Shown in pieces: positions 44,218 to 54,725 of a DNA stretch of 64,000 bases. Where the stretch lies: contig NZ_JASBVP010000002.1 of the NCBI RefSeq assembly GCF_029961025.1, forward strand, positions 434,001 through 498,000, read 5' to 3'. The position numbers were made by a program, and so were the translations under genes. Under the pieces are notes generated by a model. It saw only the letters and a program-made list of their open reading frames with translations, was not told where the DNA came from and did not search any database. This DNA is from Mycobacterium sp. (GTDB lineage: Bacteria > Actinomycetota > Actinomycetes > Mycobacteriales > Mycobacteriaceae). Position 1 is the first letter of the stretch; every line of letters begins with the position of its first letter.

Positions 44218-46590
44218 ATGGCCGTGGCTACCGGCACCGAGCTGGAACTCGACGAACTGCGGCGCATGGACGCCTACTGGCGCGCAGCGAACTACCTGTC
44301 CGTCGGGCAGATCTACCTGCTGGACAACCCCATGCTGCGGGAGCCGCTGCGGCCCGAGCACATCAAACCCCGACTGCTCGGGCATTGGGGCACCACACCC
44401 GGCCTGAACTTCATCTACACCCATCTGAACCGGCTCATCCGCCACCACGACCTGGACATGATGTATGTGATCGGACCCGGCCATGGCGGCCCGGGGCTGC
44501 TGGCGAACGCCTGGCTGGAGGGCAGTTACTCCGAGTGCTACCCCGATGTGCCCCGCGACGAACACGGCATGCGCACGCTGTTTCGCCAATTCTCTTTCCC
44601 CGGCGGGGTGCCCAGCCACGTCGCCCCCGAGGTGCCCGGCTCGATCCACGAAGGCGGAGAATTGGGCTATTCCCTGGCCCACGCCTACGGCGCGGCCTTC
44701 GACAACCCGAACCTGCTGGTGGCCTGCGTCGTCGGTGACGGTGAGGCCGAGACCGGGCCGCTGGCCACCAGCTGGCATGCCAACAAGTTCCTCGACCCGG
44801 TCCACGACGGCGCCGTGCTGCCGATCCTGCACCTCAACGGCTACAAGATCGCCAACCCCACCGTGCTGGCCCGCATCCCCGAGGAGGAACTGGACTGGCT
44901 GCTGCGCGGATACGGCTATGCCCCCCGCTACGTCACCGGCTCCGATCCGCACCGCATGCACCGGGATATGGCGGCGGCCCTGGATGACGCCCTCGCCGAG
45001 ATTCACCGCATCCAACAGCGTGCCCGCACCGACGGCGGCGGTAGCCGCCCGCGGTGGCCGATGATCGTGCTGCGCTCACCGAAAGGCTGGACCGGGCCCG
45101 TCGAGGTCGACGGCGAGCCGGTCGAAGGCACCTGGCGCGCCCACCAGGTCCCACTTCCGGCCGTGCGGGAAAACCCTGAGCATCTGGCGATGCTGGAGGC
45201 CTGGATGCGCTCCTACCGGCCGCAGGAGTTGTTCGACGACGCCGGACGGCCGCTGCCGGACCTGCTCGCCACCACACCGAGCGGCACCCGCAGGATGGGG
45301 GCGAACCCGCACGCCAACGGCGGACTGTTGCTTCAGCCGCTGCGGCTGCCCGATTTCACCGATTTCGCCGTTGACGTCGCCCAGCACGGCGCCACCCTGT
45401 CCGAACCGACCAGAACACTGGGCCGATTCCTGCGGGAAGTGCTGCGAGCCAACGCCAACACCCGTAATTTCCGGCTGTTCGGGCCCGACGAGACCGCGTC
45501 CAACCGGCTCAGCGCCGTCTACGAGGTCACCGACAAGCAGTGGGAGGCGACGATTCTGCCCGTCGATGAGCACCTGGCCACCGAGGGACGAGTGGCCGAG
45601 GTGTTGTCGGAGCATCTGTGCCAGGGCTGGCTGGAAGGCTATCTGCTCACCGGACGCCACGGACTGTTCTCCTGCTACGAGGCGTTCATCCACATCGTCG
45701 ACTCGATGTTCAACCAGCACGCCAAATGGCTCAAGGTCAGCAAACAGCTCGCGTGGCGGCGCCCGATCGCGTCCCTGAACTACCTGTTGACCTCGCACGT
45801 GTGGCGTCAGGACCACAACGGCTTCTCCCACCAAGACCCCGGTTTCATCGACCATGTGGTGAACAAGAAAGCCGAGATCATCCGCGTCTACCTGCCGCCG
45901 GACACCAACACCCTGCTGTCGGTTGCCGACCACTGCCTGCGCAGCCGCGACTACATCAACGTCATCGTCGCCGGCAAGCAACCCACCCACGACTGGCTGG
46001 GTATGGACGACGCCGTGCTGCACTGCACCCGCGGCGCCGGGATCTGGGACTGGGCGGGCACCGAGGACGACGGCGAACCCGATGTGGTGCTCGGCTGCGC
46101 CGGCGACATTCCCACCCTGGAGGTCCTCGCCGCCACGTCGATCCTCCGTGAACACCTGCCTGACCTGCGGATCCGGGTGCTCAACGTGGTCGACCTGATG
46201 CGGCTGCAGCCCGAGATCGAACACCCGCACGGCATGAGCGACCGTGAGTTCGACGCCCTGTTCACCACCGACCGCCCGGTCATTTTCGCCTACCACGGCT
46301 ATCCCTGGCTGATCCACCGACTGACCTACCGGCGCACCAACCACCACAACATCCACGTGCGCGGCTACAAGGAAGAGGGCACCACCACAACACCGTTCGA
46401 CATGCTCGTGCTGAACGACATGGACCGCTTCCAACTCGTCATCGACGTGCTCGACCGGGTCCCCGGTCTGGGTCCCCGCAGCGCGCGGCTGCGCCAACGG
46501 ATGCAAGACCTGCGCACCCGCCACCGGCTCTGGACCCACCGCCACGGCGAGGATCTGCCCGAAGTCCGCGACTGGTCCTGGCCCTACTGA
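44218..46590 (+). CDS. xfp: Xylulose-5-phosphate/fructose-6-phosphate phosphoketolase
   Basis: A 790-residue protein starting at the ATG at 44218 behind AAGGAGAAGGA. N-terminal XFP_N carries [48 protein letters not shown] and the thiamine diphosphate motif GDGEAETGP. The central and C-terminal XFP domains follow ([39 protein letters not shown]). It splits xylulose-5-P or fructose-6-P with phosphate to acetyl-phosphate plus a shorter sugar phosphate. It replaces the Rv0045c-type hydrolase of M. tuberculosis at this location. No acetate kinase or phosphotransacetylase gene is nearby. Confidence 0.96.
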   Translation: MAVATGTELELDELRRMDAYWRAANYLSVGQIYLLDNPMLREPLRPEHIKPRLLGHWGTTPGLNFIYTHLNRLIRHHDLDMMYVIGPGHGGPGLLANAWLEGSYSECYPDVPRDEHGMRTLFRQFSFPGGVPSHVAPEVPGSIHEGGELGYSLAHAYGAAFDNPNLLVACVVGDGEAETGPLATSWHANKFLDPVHDGAVLPILHLNGYKIANPTVLARIPEEELDWLLRGYGYAPRYVTGSDPHRMHRDMAAALDDALAEIHRIQQRARTDGGGSRPRWPMIVLRSPKGWTGPVEVDGEPVEGTWRAHQVPLPAVRENPEHLAMLEAWMRSYRPQELFDDAGRPLPDLLATTPSGTRRMGANPHANGGLLLQPLRLPDFTDFAVDVAQHGATLSEPTRTLGRFLREVLRANANTRNFRLFGPDETASNRLSAVYEVTDKQWEATILPVDEHLATEGRVAEVLSEHLCQGWLEGYLLTGRHGLFSCYEAFIHIVDSMFNQHAKWLKVSKQLAWRRPIASLNYLLTSHVWRQDHNGFSHQDPGFIDHVVNKKAEIIRVYLPPDTNTLLSVADHCLRSRDYINVIVAGKQPTHDWLGMDDAVLHCTRGAGIWDWAGTEDDGEPDVVLGCAGDIPTLEVLAATSILREHLPDLRIRVLNVVDLMRLQPEIEHPHGMSDREFDALFTTDRPVIFAYHGYPWLIHRLTYRRTNHHNIHVRGYKEEGTTTTPFDMLVLNDMDRFQLVIDVLDRVPGLGPRSARLRQRMQDLRTRHRLWTHRHGEDLPEVRDWSWPY

Positions 46591-46693
46591 CCCGTTGTGA
46601 CCCACCACGGCATAGCCAAGCCGCCGCGAAAGTGCCGCGAGCAACACGTTTCCCGAGAAGGGCCGTCGCCAGTCGCACTGTCGCGAGCTACCG

Positions 46694-47788
46694 CTAGCCG
46701 GCGATGAACGCCTCCAGTTGGGCGCGCGCGACGTCATCGGGCATCTGCTGTGGTGGGCTTTTCATCAGGTACGCCGACGCCGGGATGACCGGCCCGCCGA
46801 TCCCGCGATCCTTGGCGATCTTCGCCGCCCGGATGGCGTCGATGATGACACCCGCGGAATTGGGCGAATCCCACACTTCCAGCTTGTACTCGAGGTTCAG
46901 CGGCACGTCGCCGAATGCCCGCCCCTCCAGGCGCACGTACGCCCATTTGCGGTCGTCCAGCCAGCCGACATGGTCGGACGGGCCGATGTGCACGTCCCTG
47001 GTCTTGAACTCGCGCTGCAGGTTGGAGGTCACGGCCCGGGTCTTGGAGATCTTCTTCGACTCCAGCCGCTCCCGCTCGAGCATGTTGAGAAAATCCATGT
47101 TGCCGCCCACGTTGAGCTGCATGGTGCGGTCGAGTTGCACCCCGCGGTCTTCAAACAGCTTGGCCATCACCCGATGGGTGATCGTCGCACCGACCTGGCT
47201 TTTGATGTCATCACCGATGATCGGCACCCCGGCGTCGGCGAACTTGCGGGCCCACACCGGGTCGGAGGCGATGAACACCGGTAGCGCGTTCACAAACGCC
47301 ACCCCGGCGTCGATGGCGCACTGGGCGTAAAACTTGTCGGCCTCTTCGGAGCCCACCGGCAGGTAGGAAACCAGCACGTCGACGGCGGCCTCACGCAGGA
47401 TTTTCACCACGTCGACCGCCTCGGCATCGGAGAGCTCGATGGTCTCCGCATAGTACTTGCCGATGCCGTCCAGGGTCGGGCCGCGCTGCACCACCACATT
47501 GGTGGGTGGCACGTCGGCGATCTTGATCGTGTTGTTCTCGGAGGCGAAGATCGCCTCCGAGAGATCGAAGCCGACCTTTTTGGCGTCCACGTCGAACGCC
47601 GCGACGAATTTGACATCGCGCACGTGATACGGCCCGAACCGCACATGCATCAAGCCGGGCACCACCGAGGTCTCGTCGGCATCCCGGTAATACTGGACGC
47701 CCTGTACCAGCGAGGACGCGCAGTTGCCGACGCCGACAATGGCGACTCGAATCTCGGCCGACGCCTCCGGCGCGATGTGCTCACTCAT
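46694..47788 (-). CDS. ino1: Inositol-1-phosphate synthase
   Basis: A 364-residue NAD-dependent synthase converting glucose-6-phosphate to myo-inositol-1-phosphate, the first step to phosphatidylinositol, PIM/LAM and mycothiol. The NAD fold [16 protein letters not shown] is followed by [33 protein letters not shown] and the catalytic [17 protein letters not shown] region. [12 protein letters not shown] and [16 protein letters not shown] also match. An AAGGAGA ribosome site precedes the ATG. The PadR gene lies upstream on the same strand, as in M. tuberculosis. Confidence 0.97.
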   Translation of the reverse strand: MSEHIAPEASAEIRVAIVGVGNCASSLVQGVQYYRDADETSVVPGLMHVRFGPYHVRDVKFVAAFDVDAKKVGFDLSEAIFASENNTIKIADVPPTNVVVQRGPTLDGIGKYYAETIELSDAEAVDVVKILREAAVDVLVSYLPVGSEEADKFYAQCAIDAGVAFVNALPVFIASDPVWARKFADAGVPIIGDDIKSQVGATITHRVMAKLFEDRGVQLDRTMQLNVGGNMDFLNMLERERLESKKISKTRAVTSNLQREFKTRDVHIGPSDHVGWLDDRKWAYVRLEGRAFGDVPLNLEYKLEVWDSPNSAGVIIDAIRAAKIAKDRGIGGPVIPASAYLMKSPPQQMPDDVARAQLEAFIAG

Positions 47789-47867
47789 AGGGCGTTCTCC
47801 TTACCTTTGTTTACCTTTGTCGTGACCTCTGTCGTGGGTGTTCACGTGCCGTTGGATTCGTTCAGGG

Positions 47868-48404
47868 CTACTCGGCACGGCCTTGCGCCAGTCGTTCTGC
47901 CGCAATCAATTCGTTGAGCCACCGGACTTCACGTTCACTGGACTCCAGACCCAGTTGATGCAGCTGGCGGGTGTAGCGGTCCAGGGAACTGCTCGCCCGC
48001 GCGATGGCCTCACGCAGGCCTTCACGGCGCTCCTCCACCTGACGGCGGCGGCCTTCCAAGATCCGCATCCGGGCCTCGGCCGGAGTCCGGTTGAAGAAGG
48101 CCAGGTGCACTCCAAAACCGTCGTCGGTGTAGTTATGGGGACCGGTGTCGGCCACCAGTTCGGCGAAGCGACGCCGGCCGGCGTCGGTCAGTTGGTAGAC
48201 GCGCCGAGCGCGGCGCACCGGCGTCCCAGCGGGGGCGGCATCCTCGGCGATCAGCCCGTCGGCCTGCATGCGCCGGAGCGCCGGATACAGTGAACCGTAG
48301 GAAAACGCCCGGAATGCCCCGAGTAAACCAGTGAGCCGTTTGCGCAACTCGTAGCCATGCATGGGCGATTCGAGCAGGAGGCCGAGGATAGCGAGTTCCA
48401 GCAA
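47868..48404 (-). CDS. PadR-family transcriptional regulator (Rv0047c-like)
   Basis: A 178-residue regulator. The TTG at 48404 (LLELAILGLLLESPMHGYELRK) has AAGGAGG eight bases upstream. The GTG at 48413 sits directly against that site and is less likely. The winged helix is LGLLLESPMHGYELRKRL with AFSYGSLYPALRRMQADGL, and a C-terminal helical dimerisation arm covers about residues 100-175 (GRRRQVEERREGLREAI). The homologue is next to ino1 in mycobacteria, so control of ino1 is plausible. There is no visible ligand pocket signature. Confidence 0.92.
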   Translation of the reverse strand: MLELAILGLLLESPMHGYELRKRLTGLLGAFRAFSYGSLYPALRRMQADGLIAEDAAPAGTPVRRARRVYQLTDAGRRRFAELVADTGPHNYTDDGFGVHLAFFNRTPAEARMRILEGRRRQVEERREGLREAIARASSSLDRYTRQLHQLGLESSEREVRWLNELIAAERLAQGRAE

Positions 48405-48683
48405 TCGAATCACCTCCTTTGCGCGAGTGGCTACAACGGTTCGACGCGTCGAGTCATCCTATCGTTTCGATATATTTGTCGCTACACCGGCTCCCGTTCG
48501 GCTGCCATTCGGCTCCCGTTTAGTCGCCCGCCCAGCTGAGCCGGAAAGGAGGCGGCCTGCGGGGAGGTTGACGGCGGTTTACCGGGAGCTGGATGCACCC
48601 GCTGACGGCACCATCGGCGGTGGCGGGGAGGCGCCACACCGGTGGGCATCGTCACGGCGGGAAGACGACGTACTCTGGTCAAC

Positions 48684-49109
48684 GTGCGATCGCAGCGACA
48701 GGTGGTGGATTACGCGCTTCAGCGGCGTTCACTGCTGGCCGAGGTGTACTCGGGGCGCACCGGGGTATCCGAGGTATGTGACGCCAACCCATACCTGCTG
48801 CGCGCCGCGAAGTTCCACGGGAAACCCAGCCCGGTGATGTGCCCGATCTGCCGAAAGGAGCAGCTCACACTGGTGTCATGGGTGTTCGGCGATCATCTGG
48901 GGGCGATGTCTGGCTCCGCCCGAACCACCGAAGAGTTGGCCGTGATGGCCACCCGCTACGCCGACTTCTCGGTCCATGTGGTGGAGGTCTGCCGGACCTG
49001 CAGCTGGAATCACTTGGTCAAGTCGTATGTCCTGGGACTGGGCCGCCCGCCCGAGGGATCACGGAGCACGCGGTCGGCGCGCACCCGCACCCGCACCGCC
49101 AGTGAATAA
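48684..49109 (+). CDS. DUF5318 family protein (Rv0049-like)
   Basis: A 141-residue protein from the GTG at 48684 (VRSQRQVVDYALQRRSLLAEVY). It contains two Cys pairs, CPICRKEQL and CRTCSWNHL, which look like a zinc ribbon, and the conserved VFGDHLGAMSGSARTTEEL segment. The family sits directly upstream of ponA1 in mycobacteria and overlaps it here by 8 bp. The function is unknown; zinc binding is inferred from the paired CxxC motifs. An in-frame ATG at 48642 lies in poorly conserved sequence. Confidence 0.88.
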   Translation: MRSQRQVVDYALQRRSLLAEVYSGRTGVSEVCDANPYLLRAAKFHGKPSPVMCPICRKEQLTLVSWVFGDHLGAMSGSARTTEELAVMATRYADFSVHVVEVCRTCSWNHLVKSYVLGLGRPPEGSRSTRSARTRTRTASE

Positions 49110-51588
49110 CAAGAGACGGCAGGATCCGTCGGCCGTTGACGTTCCCAGTGCCCCGGGGGCCGACGGTGCCCCCAGACGTTCCGTCGGTGCTGCGGGATCC
49201 GGTGCGCGGGGCCGGCACGCTCCGGTCCCGCCGGACGACCGGTTGACGACGGTCCTCCCGCCGGTGGGCGACTCGAAGCGGGCACCGGAGCCGATTGAAG
49301 CGGTCAAGGCCGCATTGAATGCCACCCGTCCCAAAGCCGGCCGGCGGAATCCGGTCGAGTCGGCAGCGGCCGTGCTGGATGCCCGGCAGTTCCATCCCGG
49401 GCCGAGTGGCCGGAGCCGGCCGACTGAAGAAGCCCGCCCGCCGCGGGGGCTTTCGCCCGGACCGTCGGCGGGCCAACCGCCACAACCGGGCCGAAGGGCT
49501 CCCGGGGCGAATTGGCGATGGCTGCCGCGCATGCTTTACCTGATCGCGGCCGTGACGCTGGTGCTGCCGATCATCACATTCGTGATGGCGTATCTGATCG
49601 TCGATATTCCTAAGCCGGGCGACATCCGCACCAACCAGGTCTCAACGATTCTGGCCAGCGACGGCTCAGAGCTCGCCAAAATTGTTCCTCCCGAGGGCAA
49701 TCGGGTTGACGTCAACCTCGATCAGGTGCCGGTGCACGTGCGCCAGGCGGTGATTGCAGCCGAAGACCGGAACTTTTATTCGAACCCCGGATTCTCATAC
49801 ACCGGCTTCGCACGGGCGTTGAAGAACAACATCTTCGGCGGTGACCTGCAGGGCGGTTCGACGATCACCCAGCAGTACGTCAAAAACGCCCTGGTTGGTT
49901 CGCGCCGCTCCGGGCTGGCCGGGTTGACCCGCAAGGCCAAAGAACTCGTCATCGCCACCAAGATGTCCAGGGAGTGGTCGAAAAACGATGTGCTGCAGGC
50001 TTATCTGAACATCATCTATTTCGGCCGCGGAGCCTACGGGATCGCGGCGGCCGCCAAGGCGTACTTTGACAAACCGGTTGAACGGCTCACCGTTTCCGAA
50101 GGCGCACTGTTGGCGGCACTGATCCAACGACCGTCCACACTCGACCCGGCGGTCGATTTCAGGGGCGCTGCCGCGCGCTGGAGCTGGGTGCTTGACGGGA
50201 TGGTGGCAACTGGCGCGCTGTCGCCGGCGGATCGTGCAGCACAAGTGTTTCCGCCGACGGTCCCGCCGGATGAGGCCCGCACGCAAAACCAGACCACCGG
50301 ACCGAACGGACTGATCGAGCGGCAGGTGATCAAAGAGCTGCTCGAGTTGTTCGCTATCGACGAGCGGACGCTCAACACCCAAGGCCTGCAGGTCACCACC
50401 ACGATCGAGCCGACGGCGCAGCGGGCCGCCGAGCGGGCGGTGGCGAAATACCTCGAGGGCCAAGACCCCGACATGCGGGCCGCGGTGGTCGCCATCGACC
50501 CCCGCAACGGTGGCGTGAAAGCCTACTACGGCGGCTCGGATGCCAACGGTTTCGACTTTGCGCAAGCGGGGCTGCAGACCGGGTCGTCGTTTAAGGTGTT
50601 CGCCCTCGTGGCGGCCCTTGAGCAGGGTATCGGCCTGGGCTACCAGCTGGACAGTTCACCGCTGACGGTTGATGGCATTACGATCACCAACGTCGAGGGT
50701 GAGAGTTGCGGGACCTGCAGTATCGCCGAGGCGCTCAAACGCTCGTTGAACACCTCGTACTACCGGTTGATGCTGAAATTGCAACACGGCCCGCAGGACG
50801 TCGCCGATGCCGCCCACCGAGCGGGCATTCCCACCAGTTTTCCCGGCGTTGCGCACACACTGTCCGAAGACGGCCAGGGTGGACCACCCAACAACGGCAT
50901 CGTGCTGGGCCAGTACCAAACCCGGCCGCTAGACATGGCCTCGGCATACGCCACGCTGGCCGCGTCCGGTGTGTACCGTCAGCCACATTTCGTGCAAAGG
51001 GTCGTCAACTCCAGCGGCCAAGTGCTCTTCGACGCTGCCGCCCAAGACCACCAGGGCGAACAGCGCATCCCCAAGGCGGTCGCCGACAACGTCACCTCGG
51101 CGATGCAGCCGATCGCCGGTTATTCGCGGGGCCATAACCTCGCCGGCGGCCGGCCGTCGGCGGCCAAAACCGGTACCACGCAGTTGGGCAACACCGGCGC
51201 TAACAAGGATGCCTGGATGGTCGGTTACACCCCGTCGCTGTCGACGGCGGTGTGGGTGGGCACCGTCAAAGACGACAAGCCGCTGGTCAACAAGTGGGGT
51301 GCGCCGGTCTACGGTTCGGGTCTGCCGGCCGACATCTGGAAGGCGACCATGGACGGCGCGTTGCAGGGCACGCCCAACGAGGCGTTCCCAAGGCCCACCG
51401 AGATCGGCGGCTACGCCGGCGCGCCGGCCCCGCCGCCTGTGCCGTCAGCAGCGCCGGCGCCGCCATCGCAGACCGTCATCCAGCCCACTCTCGAAGTGGC
51501 ACCGGGCATTACCATCCCGATTGGCCCGCCTACCACCATCCCCGTCGGCCCGCCGGATAGCCCCCAGGCTCCGGCCCCGCCGCCGTGA
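49102..51588 (+). CDS. ponA1: Bifunctional class A penicillin-binding protein PonA1
   Basis: An 828-residue protein from the GTG at 49102 (VNNKRRQDPSAVDVP). A long cytoplasmic tail (about 1-150) precedes a membrane anchor (LIAAVTLVLPIITFVMAYLIV). The GT51 glycosyltransferase has AAEDRNFYSNPGF and GGSTITQQYVKN. The transpeptidase has SxxK in TGSSFKVF, SLNTSYYRL and the KTGTT box. A Pro-rich extracellular tail follows. It polymerises and crosslinks peptidoglycan at the pole in mycobacteria. The N-terminal tail is the region phosphorylated in relatives. It overlaps both neighbouring genes. Confidence 0.95.
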   Translation: MNNKRRQDPSAVDVPSAPGADGAPRRSVGAAGSGARGRHAPVPPDDRLTTVLPPVGDSKRAPEPIEAVKAALNATRPKAGRRNPVESAAAVLDARQFHPGPSGRSRPTEEARPPRGLSPGPSAGQPPQPGRRAPGANWRWLPRMLYLIAAVTLVLPIITFVMAYLIVDIPKPGDIRTNQVSTILASDGSELAKIVPPEGNRVDVNLDQVPVHVRQAVIAAEDRNFYSNPGFSYTGFARALKNNIFGGDLQGGSTITQQYVKNALVGSRRSGLAGLTRKAKELVIATKMSREWSKNDVLQAYLNIIYFGRGAYGIAAAAKAYFDKPVERLTVSEGALLAALIQRPSTLDPAVDFRGAAARWSWVLDGMVATGALSPADRAAQVFPPTVPPDEARTQNQTTGPNGLIERQVIKELLELFAIDERTLNTQGLQVTTTIEPTAQRAAERAVAKYLEGQDPDMRAAVVAIDPRNGGVKAYYGGSDANGFDFAQAGLQTGSSFKVFALVAALEQGIGLGYQLDSSPLTVDGITITNVEGESCGTCSIAEALKRSLNTSYYRLMLKLQHGPQDVADAAHRAGIPTSFPGVAHTLSEDGQGGPPNNGIVLGQYQTRPLDMASAYATLAASGVYRQPHFVQRVVNSSGQVLFDAAAQDHQGEQRIPKAVADNVTSAMQPIAGYSRGHNLAGGRPSAAKTGTTQLGNTGANKDAWMVGYTPSLSTAVWVGTVKDDKPLVNKWGAPVYGSGLPADIWKATMDGALQGTPNEAFPRPTEIGGYAGAPAPPPVPSAAPAPPSQTVIQPTLEVAPGITIPIGPPTTIPVGPPDSPQAPAPPP

Positions 51589-53189
51589 CCGGCACCGGTA
51601 CCCAGCGCGCCGTCATCTCCCCGCAGCCGTTGGCCGCCGACCTGCGCACCGCCGCCGACCGCGACTGCCCTAGTCGCACCGACGCTTTGGGTTCGGCGTT
51701 GTCGGCCGTGATCGGCGGACCGGTGGGCAGGCACGCGGTGATCGGCCGGGCGCGATTTTTGACCCCGCTGCGAGCGATGCTTCTGATCGGGCTGGTGTTT
51801 TTGGCGTTGGGCTGGTCAACGAAGGCACCGTGCCTGCAGAGCACCGGCACCGGGACGGCCGATCAGCGGGTGGCCAACTGGGAGCATCAGCGCGCCTACT
51901 ACCAGTTGTGCTACTCCGACACGGTCCCGCTGTACGGTGCGGAGTTGTTGAGCCAGGGCAAGTTCCCGTACAAGTCGAGCTGGGTCGAGACTGATTCGGC
52001 CGGTAAACCGCAGTTTCGCTACGACGGCCGGCCGGCGGTGCGCTACATGGAGTACCCGGTGCTGACCGGGGTCTACCAGTACGCGTCAATGGCGCTGGCC
52101 AAGACGTACACCGCGCTGAGCAGGCTGTTGGGGCTGCCGGTGGTGGCCGAGGTGGTTGTCTTCTTCGATATCGCGGCGTTCGGGTTGGCACTGGCCTGGC
52201 TGACCACCATCTGGGCCAGTGCCGCCCTGGCTGGACGACGGATATGGGATGCCGCGCTGGTGGCCGCCTCCCCCCTGGTGATTTTTCAGATTTTCACCAA
52301 CTTCGATGCACTCGCAACAGCTTTGGCGACAGCAGGGCTGCTGGCGTGGGCGCGCCGAAGGCCGGGGCTGGCCGGGGTGCTGATCGGGTTGGGGGTTTCG
52401 GCGAAGTTTTATCCGGTGTTGTTGCTGGGCCCGTTGGCGGTGCTGGGGCTCCGCGCCGGGCGATTCGGTGAGCTGGCGCGTACCGCCGCGGCCACGGCGG
52501 CGAGCTGGCTGGTGGTGAACCTGCCCGTGATGCTGCTCTTTCCCCGAGGATGGTCGGAGTTTTTCCGGCTCAACACCCGACGCGGCGATGACATGGACTC
52601 GCTCTACAACGTCGTCAAATCCTTCACCGGATGGCAGGGTTTCGACCGGACACTGGGCTTTTGGCAACCTCCGGTGGTGCTGAACGCTGTCAGCGGTGGG
52701 CTCTTTGTCGGGTGTTGCGCGGCGATTGCCTACCTCGCCCTCACCGCTCCCCGGCGACCCCGGGTAGCCCAGCTGGCGTTTTTGGTGGTGGCGGCTTTTC
52801 TCTTGACCGGCAAGGTGTGGAGCCCGCAGTTTTCGCTGTGGCTGGTGCCGCTGGCGGTACTGGCTTTGCCGCATCGGCGCATCCTTTTGGCGTGGATGAC
52901 GATCGACGCGGCGGTGTGGGTACCCCGGATGTACTACCTGTACGGTGTTTCCAACCGTGGGCTGCCAGAGCAGTGGTTCACCGCTACCGTGCTGGTCCGC
53001 GACGTCGTGGTAGTGGGCTTGTGCGCGCTGGTAGTGCGCCAGATCTACCGGCCCGACGAGGACCTGGTCCGCTGGGGTGGGCGCCTCGACGATCCCGCCG
53101 GCGGGGTGTTTGACGGGGCCCGCGATGCCGCGCCTCGCTGGCTGCCGCGGTGGCTGCGGCCGGCGCAGCCGGCGCGAGCGGCCGCCTGA
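51585..53189 (+). CDS. Polytopic membrane protein, GT87/DUF2029-like (Rv0051-like)
   Basis: A 534-residue protein with about ten hydrophobic segments (for example ARFLTPLRAMLLIGLVFLALGW, VVVFFDIAAFGLALAWLTTIW, AFLVVAAFLLTGKVWSPQFSLWLVPL). A periplasmic loop after the first segment contains CLQSTGTG and YMEYPVLTG. The layout fits actinobacterial GT-C glycosyltransferases (GT87) that use polyprenyl-linked sugars, but no catalytic Asp can be assigned with confidence. The start codon overlaps the ponA1 stop by 4 bp, so joint translation and a cell-wall role are suggested. Confidence 0.85.
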   Translation: MTGTGTQRAVISPQPLAADLRTAADRDCPSRTDALGSALSAVIGGPVGRHAVIGRARFLTPLRAMLLIGLVFLALGWSTKAPCLQSTGTGTADQRVANWEHQRAYYQLCYSDTVPLYGAELLSQGKFPYKSSWVETDSAGKPQFRYDGRPAVRYMEYPVLTGVYQYASMALAKTYTALSRLLGLPVVAEVVVFFDIAAFGLALAWLTTIWASAALAGRRIWDAALVAASPLVIFQIFTNFDALATALATAGLLAWARRRPGLAGVLIGLGVSAKFYPVLLLGPLAVLGLRAGRFGELARTAAATAASWLVVNLPVMLLFPRGWSEFFRLNTRRGDDMDSLYNVVKSFTGWQGFDRTLGFWQPPVVLNAVSGGLFVGCCAAIAYLALTAPRRPRVAQLAFLVVAAFLLTGKVWSPQFSLWLVPLAVLALPHRRILLAWMTIDAAVWVPRMYYLYGVSNRGLPEQWFTATVLVRDVVVVGLCALVVRQIYRPDEDLVRWGGRLDDPAGGVFDGARDAAPRWLPRWLRPAQPARAAA

Positions 53190-53405
53190 GGCAGCGGCCC
53201 GAGATGCGATCGGCGGTTGGCGGTCGGCGGGACGGCGTCGAGCGTGCATCCTTGGCGTCGAGCGTGCGGGTAGGGCGGGATTTCTCTGGGGGGTTCCGCC
53301 CGACATGCACAGTCGGCGCCGCCACTGCCCACTCGGATCGCGGATTTCGCGGGCCAAGGCGGTACCCGGTAGCCTGGTAAGGTTGCCGACGCCGGCGACC
53401 CTCCT

Positions 53406-53424
53406 GCCACGGATGTGCCGTGGC
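53406..53424 (+). promoter_or_regulatory. Hairpin in rpsF leader
   Basis: GCCACGG and CCGTGGC form a 7-bp stem with loop ATGTG about 30 bases before the rpsF start and just ahead of its ribosome site GAGGAGGTG. Leaders of rpsF-ssb-rpsR operons often bind the S6:S18 complex for autoregulation; whether this hairpin does so is not established. Confidence 0.4.
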
Positions 53425-53455
53425 CGCAGAGACCAGAGGAGGTGATGAGGTTTCC

Positions 53456-53746
53456 GTGCGTCCCTATGAAATCATGGTGATCCTCGACCCCACTCTCGAC
53501 GAGCGCACCATCGCCCCGTCCCTGGAGGCGTTCCTCAACGTCGTCCGCCGGGACGGGGGAACGGTCGAGAAGGTCGACGTGTGGGGTCGACGCCGCCTGG
53601 CCTACGAGATCGCGAAACACGCCGAAGGGATCTACGCCGTCATCAATGTCAAGGCGGCCCCGGCGACGGTGTCCGAACTCGACCGCCAACTCAGGTTAAA
53701 CGAGTCGGTGCTGCGCACCAAAGTGATGCGCATCGACACCCGCTGA
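53456..53746 (+). CDS. rpsF: 30S ribosomal protein S6
   Basis: A 96-residue protein from the GTG at 53456 ([18 protein letters not shown]), the conserved S6 N-terminus. [22 protein letters not shown] and [14 protein letters not shown] confirm the family. It binds S18 and the central domain of 16S rRNA. GAGGAGGTGATGAGG supplies a strong ribosome site. It is the first gene of rpsF-ssb-rpsR-rplI. The in-frame ATG at 53420 is upstream of the ribosome site and is rejected. Confidence 0.97.
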   Translation: MRPYEIMVILDPTLDERTIAPSLEAFLNVVRRDGGTVEKVDVWGRRRLAYEIAKHAEGIYAVINVKAAPATVSELDRQLRLNESVLRTKVMRIDTR

Positions 53747-53901
53747 GTGGACCGCGGAGCGGGCGGTGCGACCAGAACAACCCTGTCGACGGATGACTGC
53801 CGAGCGTCAGGCCCGTTGCGTAGGCTCTGCGGTGAGACGCTTGCCGGCGTCCCGCAGAGTATCGACTTAGATTGGTGACCCGCTAATCCCAGGAGGACGT
53901 T

Positions 53902-54402
53902 GTGGCCGGTGATACCACTATCACGGTCGTCGGAAACCTGACCGCCGACCCCGAGTTACGGTTCACCCCCTCGGGTGCGGCCGTTGCGAACTTCACCGTG
54001 GCCTCGACACCGCGGATCTATGACCGCCAAAGCGGCGAATGGAAAGACGGTGAGGCGCTGTTCTTGCGCTGCAACATCTGGCGGGAGGCCGCCGAGAACG
54101 TGGCTGAAAGCCTCACCCGGGGGGCGCGGGTGATCGTCACCGGGCGTCTTAAGCAGCGCTCCTTTGAAACCCGTGAAGGCGAAAAGCGCACCGTCGTCGA
54201 GGTTGAGGTCGATGAGATCGGTCCTTCACTGCGGTATGCCACCGCCAAGGTCAACAAAGCGAACCGCAGCGGGGGTGGTGGTTTCGGCGCCGGCCCCCGT
54301 GCCGCCTCGGTTCCGGGAGACGAAGGAGTCACCGACGACCCGTGGGGAAGCGCCCCCGCCTCGGGGTCGTTCGCCGGCGGCGACGACGAGCCACCATTCT
54401 GA
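53902..54402 (+). CDS. ssb: Single-stranded DNA-binding protein
   Basis: A 166-residue SSB starting at a GTG with AGGAGGA upstream. The OB fold covers about residues 1-115 ([53 protein letters not shown]). A Gly-rich linker and the acidic tip DDEPPF, which recruits repair and replication partners, follow. It forms homotetramers on single-stranded DNA at forks. The place between rpsF and rpsR is conserved. Confidence 0.97.
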   Translation: MAGDTTITVVGNLTADPELRFTPSGAAVANFTVASTPRIYDRQSGEWKDGEALFLRCNIWREAAENVAESLTRGARVIVTGRLKQRSFETREGEKRTVVEVEVDEIGPSLRYATAKVNKANRSGGGGFGAGPRAASVPGDEGVTDDPWGSAPASGSFAGGDDEPPF

Positions 54403-54449
54403 TCGCCAAGCACTGATCTCCAAGCACGAGGAATGAAAGAGTAAAAGAC

Positions 54450-54701
54450 ATGGCGAAATCCAAGCGACGCCCGGCTCCCGAGAAGCCGGTTAAAACACGC
54501 AAGTGTGTGTTCTGCGCCAAGAAGGATCAAGTGATCGACTACAAGGACACCGCGCTGTTGCGCACCTATATCAGCGAGCGGGGCAAGATTCGGGCCCGCC
54601 GCGTGACCGGCAACTGTGTGCAGCATCAGCGCGACATCGCCATCGCGGTCAAAAACGCCCGGGAGATGGCGCTGCTGCCGTTCACCTCGTCGGCCCGCTG
54701 A
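54450..54701 (+). CDS. rpsR: 30S ribosomal protein S18 (zinc-binding form)
   Basis: An 83-residue S18 with C19-x2-C22 (KCVFCAKK) and C56-x2-H59 (GNCVQHQ), giving four potential zinc ligands. This matches the C+ paralogue, which is used when zinc is plentiful; a zinc-free copy is usually encoded elsewhere in mycobacteria. [22 protein letters not shown] is the conserved core. It pairs with S6 in the platform of the 30S subunit. Confidence 0.97.
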   Translation: MAKSKRRPAPEKPVKTRKCVFCAKKDQVIDYKDTALLRTYISERGKIRARRVTGNCVQHQRDIAIAVKNAREMALLPFTSSAR

Positions 54702-54725
54702 GCGCAGAACGGAACCCATGACGCG

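Noticed and set aside
44008..45015. Upstream extension of the LLM oxidoreductase frame to 606 residues
   Set aside because: The extension overlaps the phosphoketolase gene on the other strand and has no homology. The ATG at 44007 gives a normal family start.
45076..46737. 553-residue minus-strand frame opposite the phosphoketolase gene
   Set aside because: Antisense to a well-conserved enzyme. The composition is typical of high-GC antisense frames and no domain is recognisable.
53230..53268. Twofold GGCGTCGAGCGTGC repeat in the interval before rpsF
   Set aside because: A short two-copy repeat of a kind common in mycobacterial intergenic DNA; no element or structure could be tied to it.
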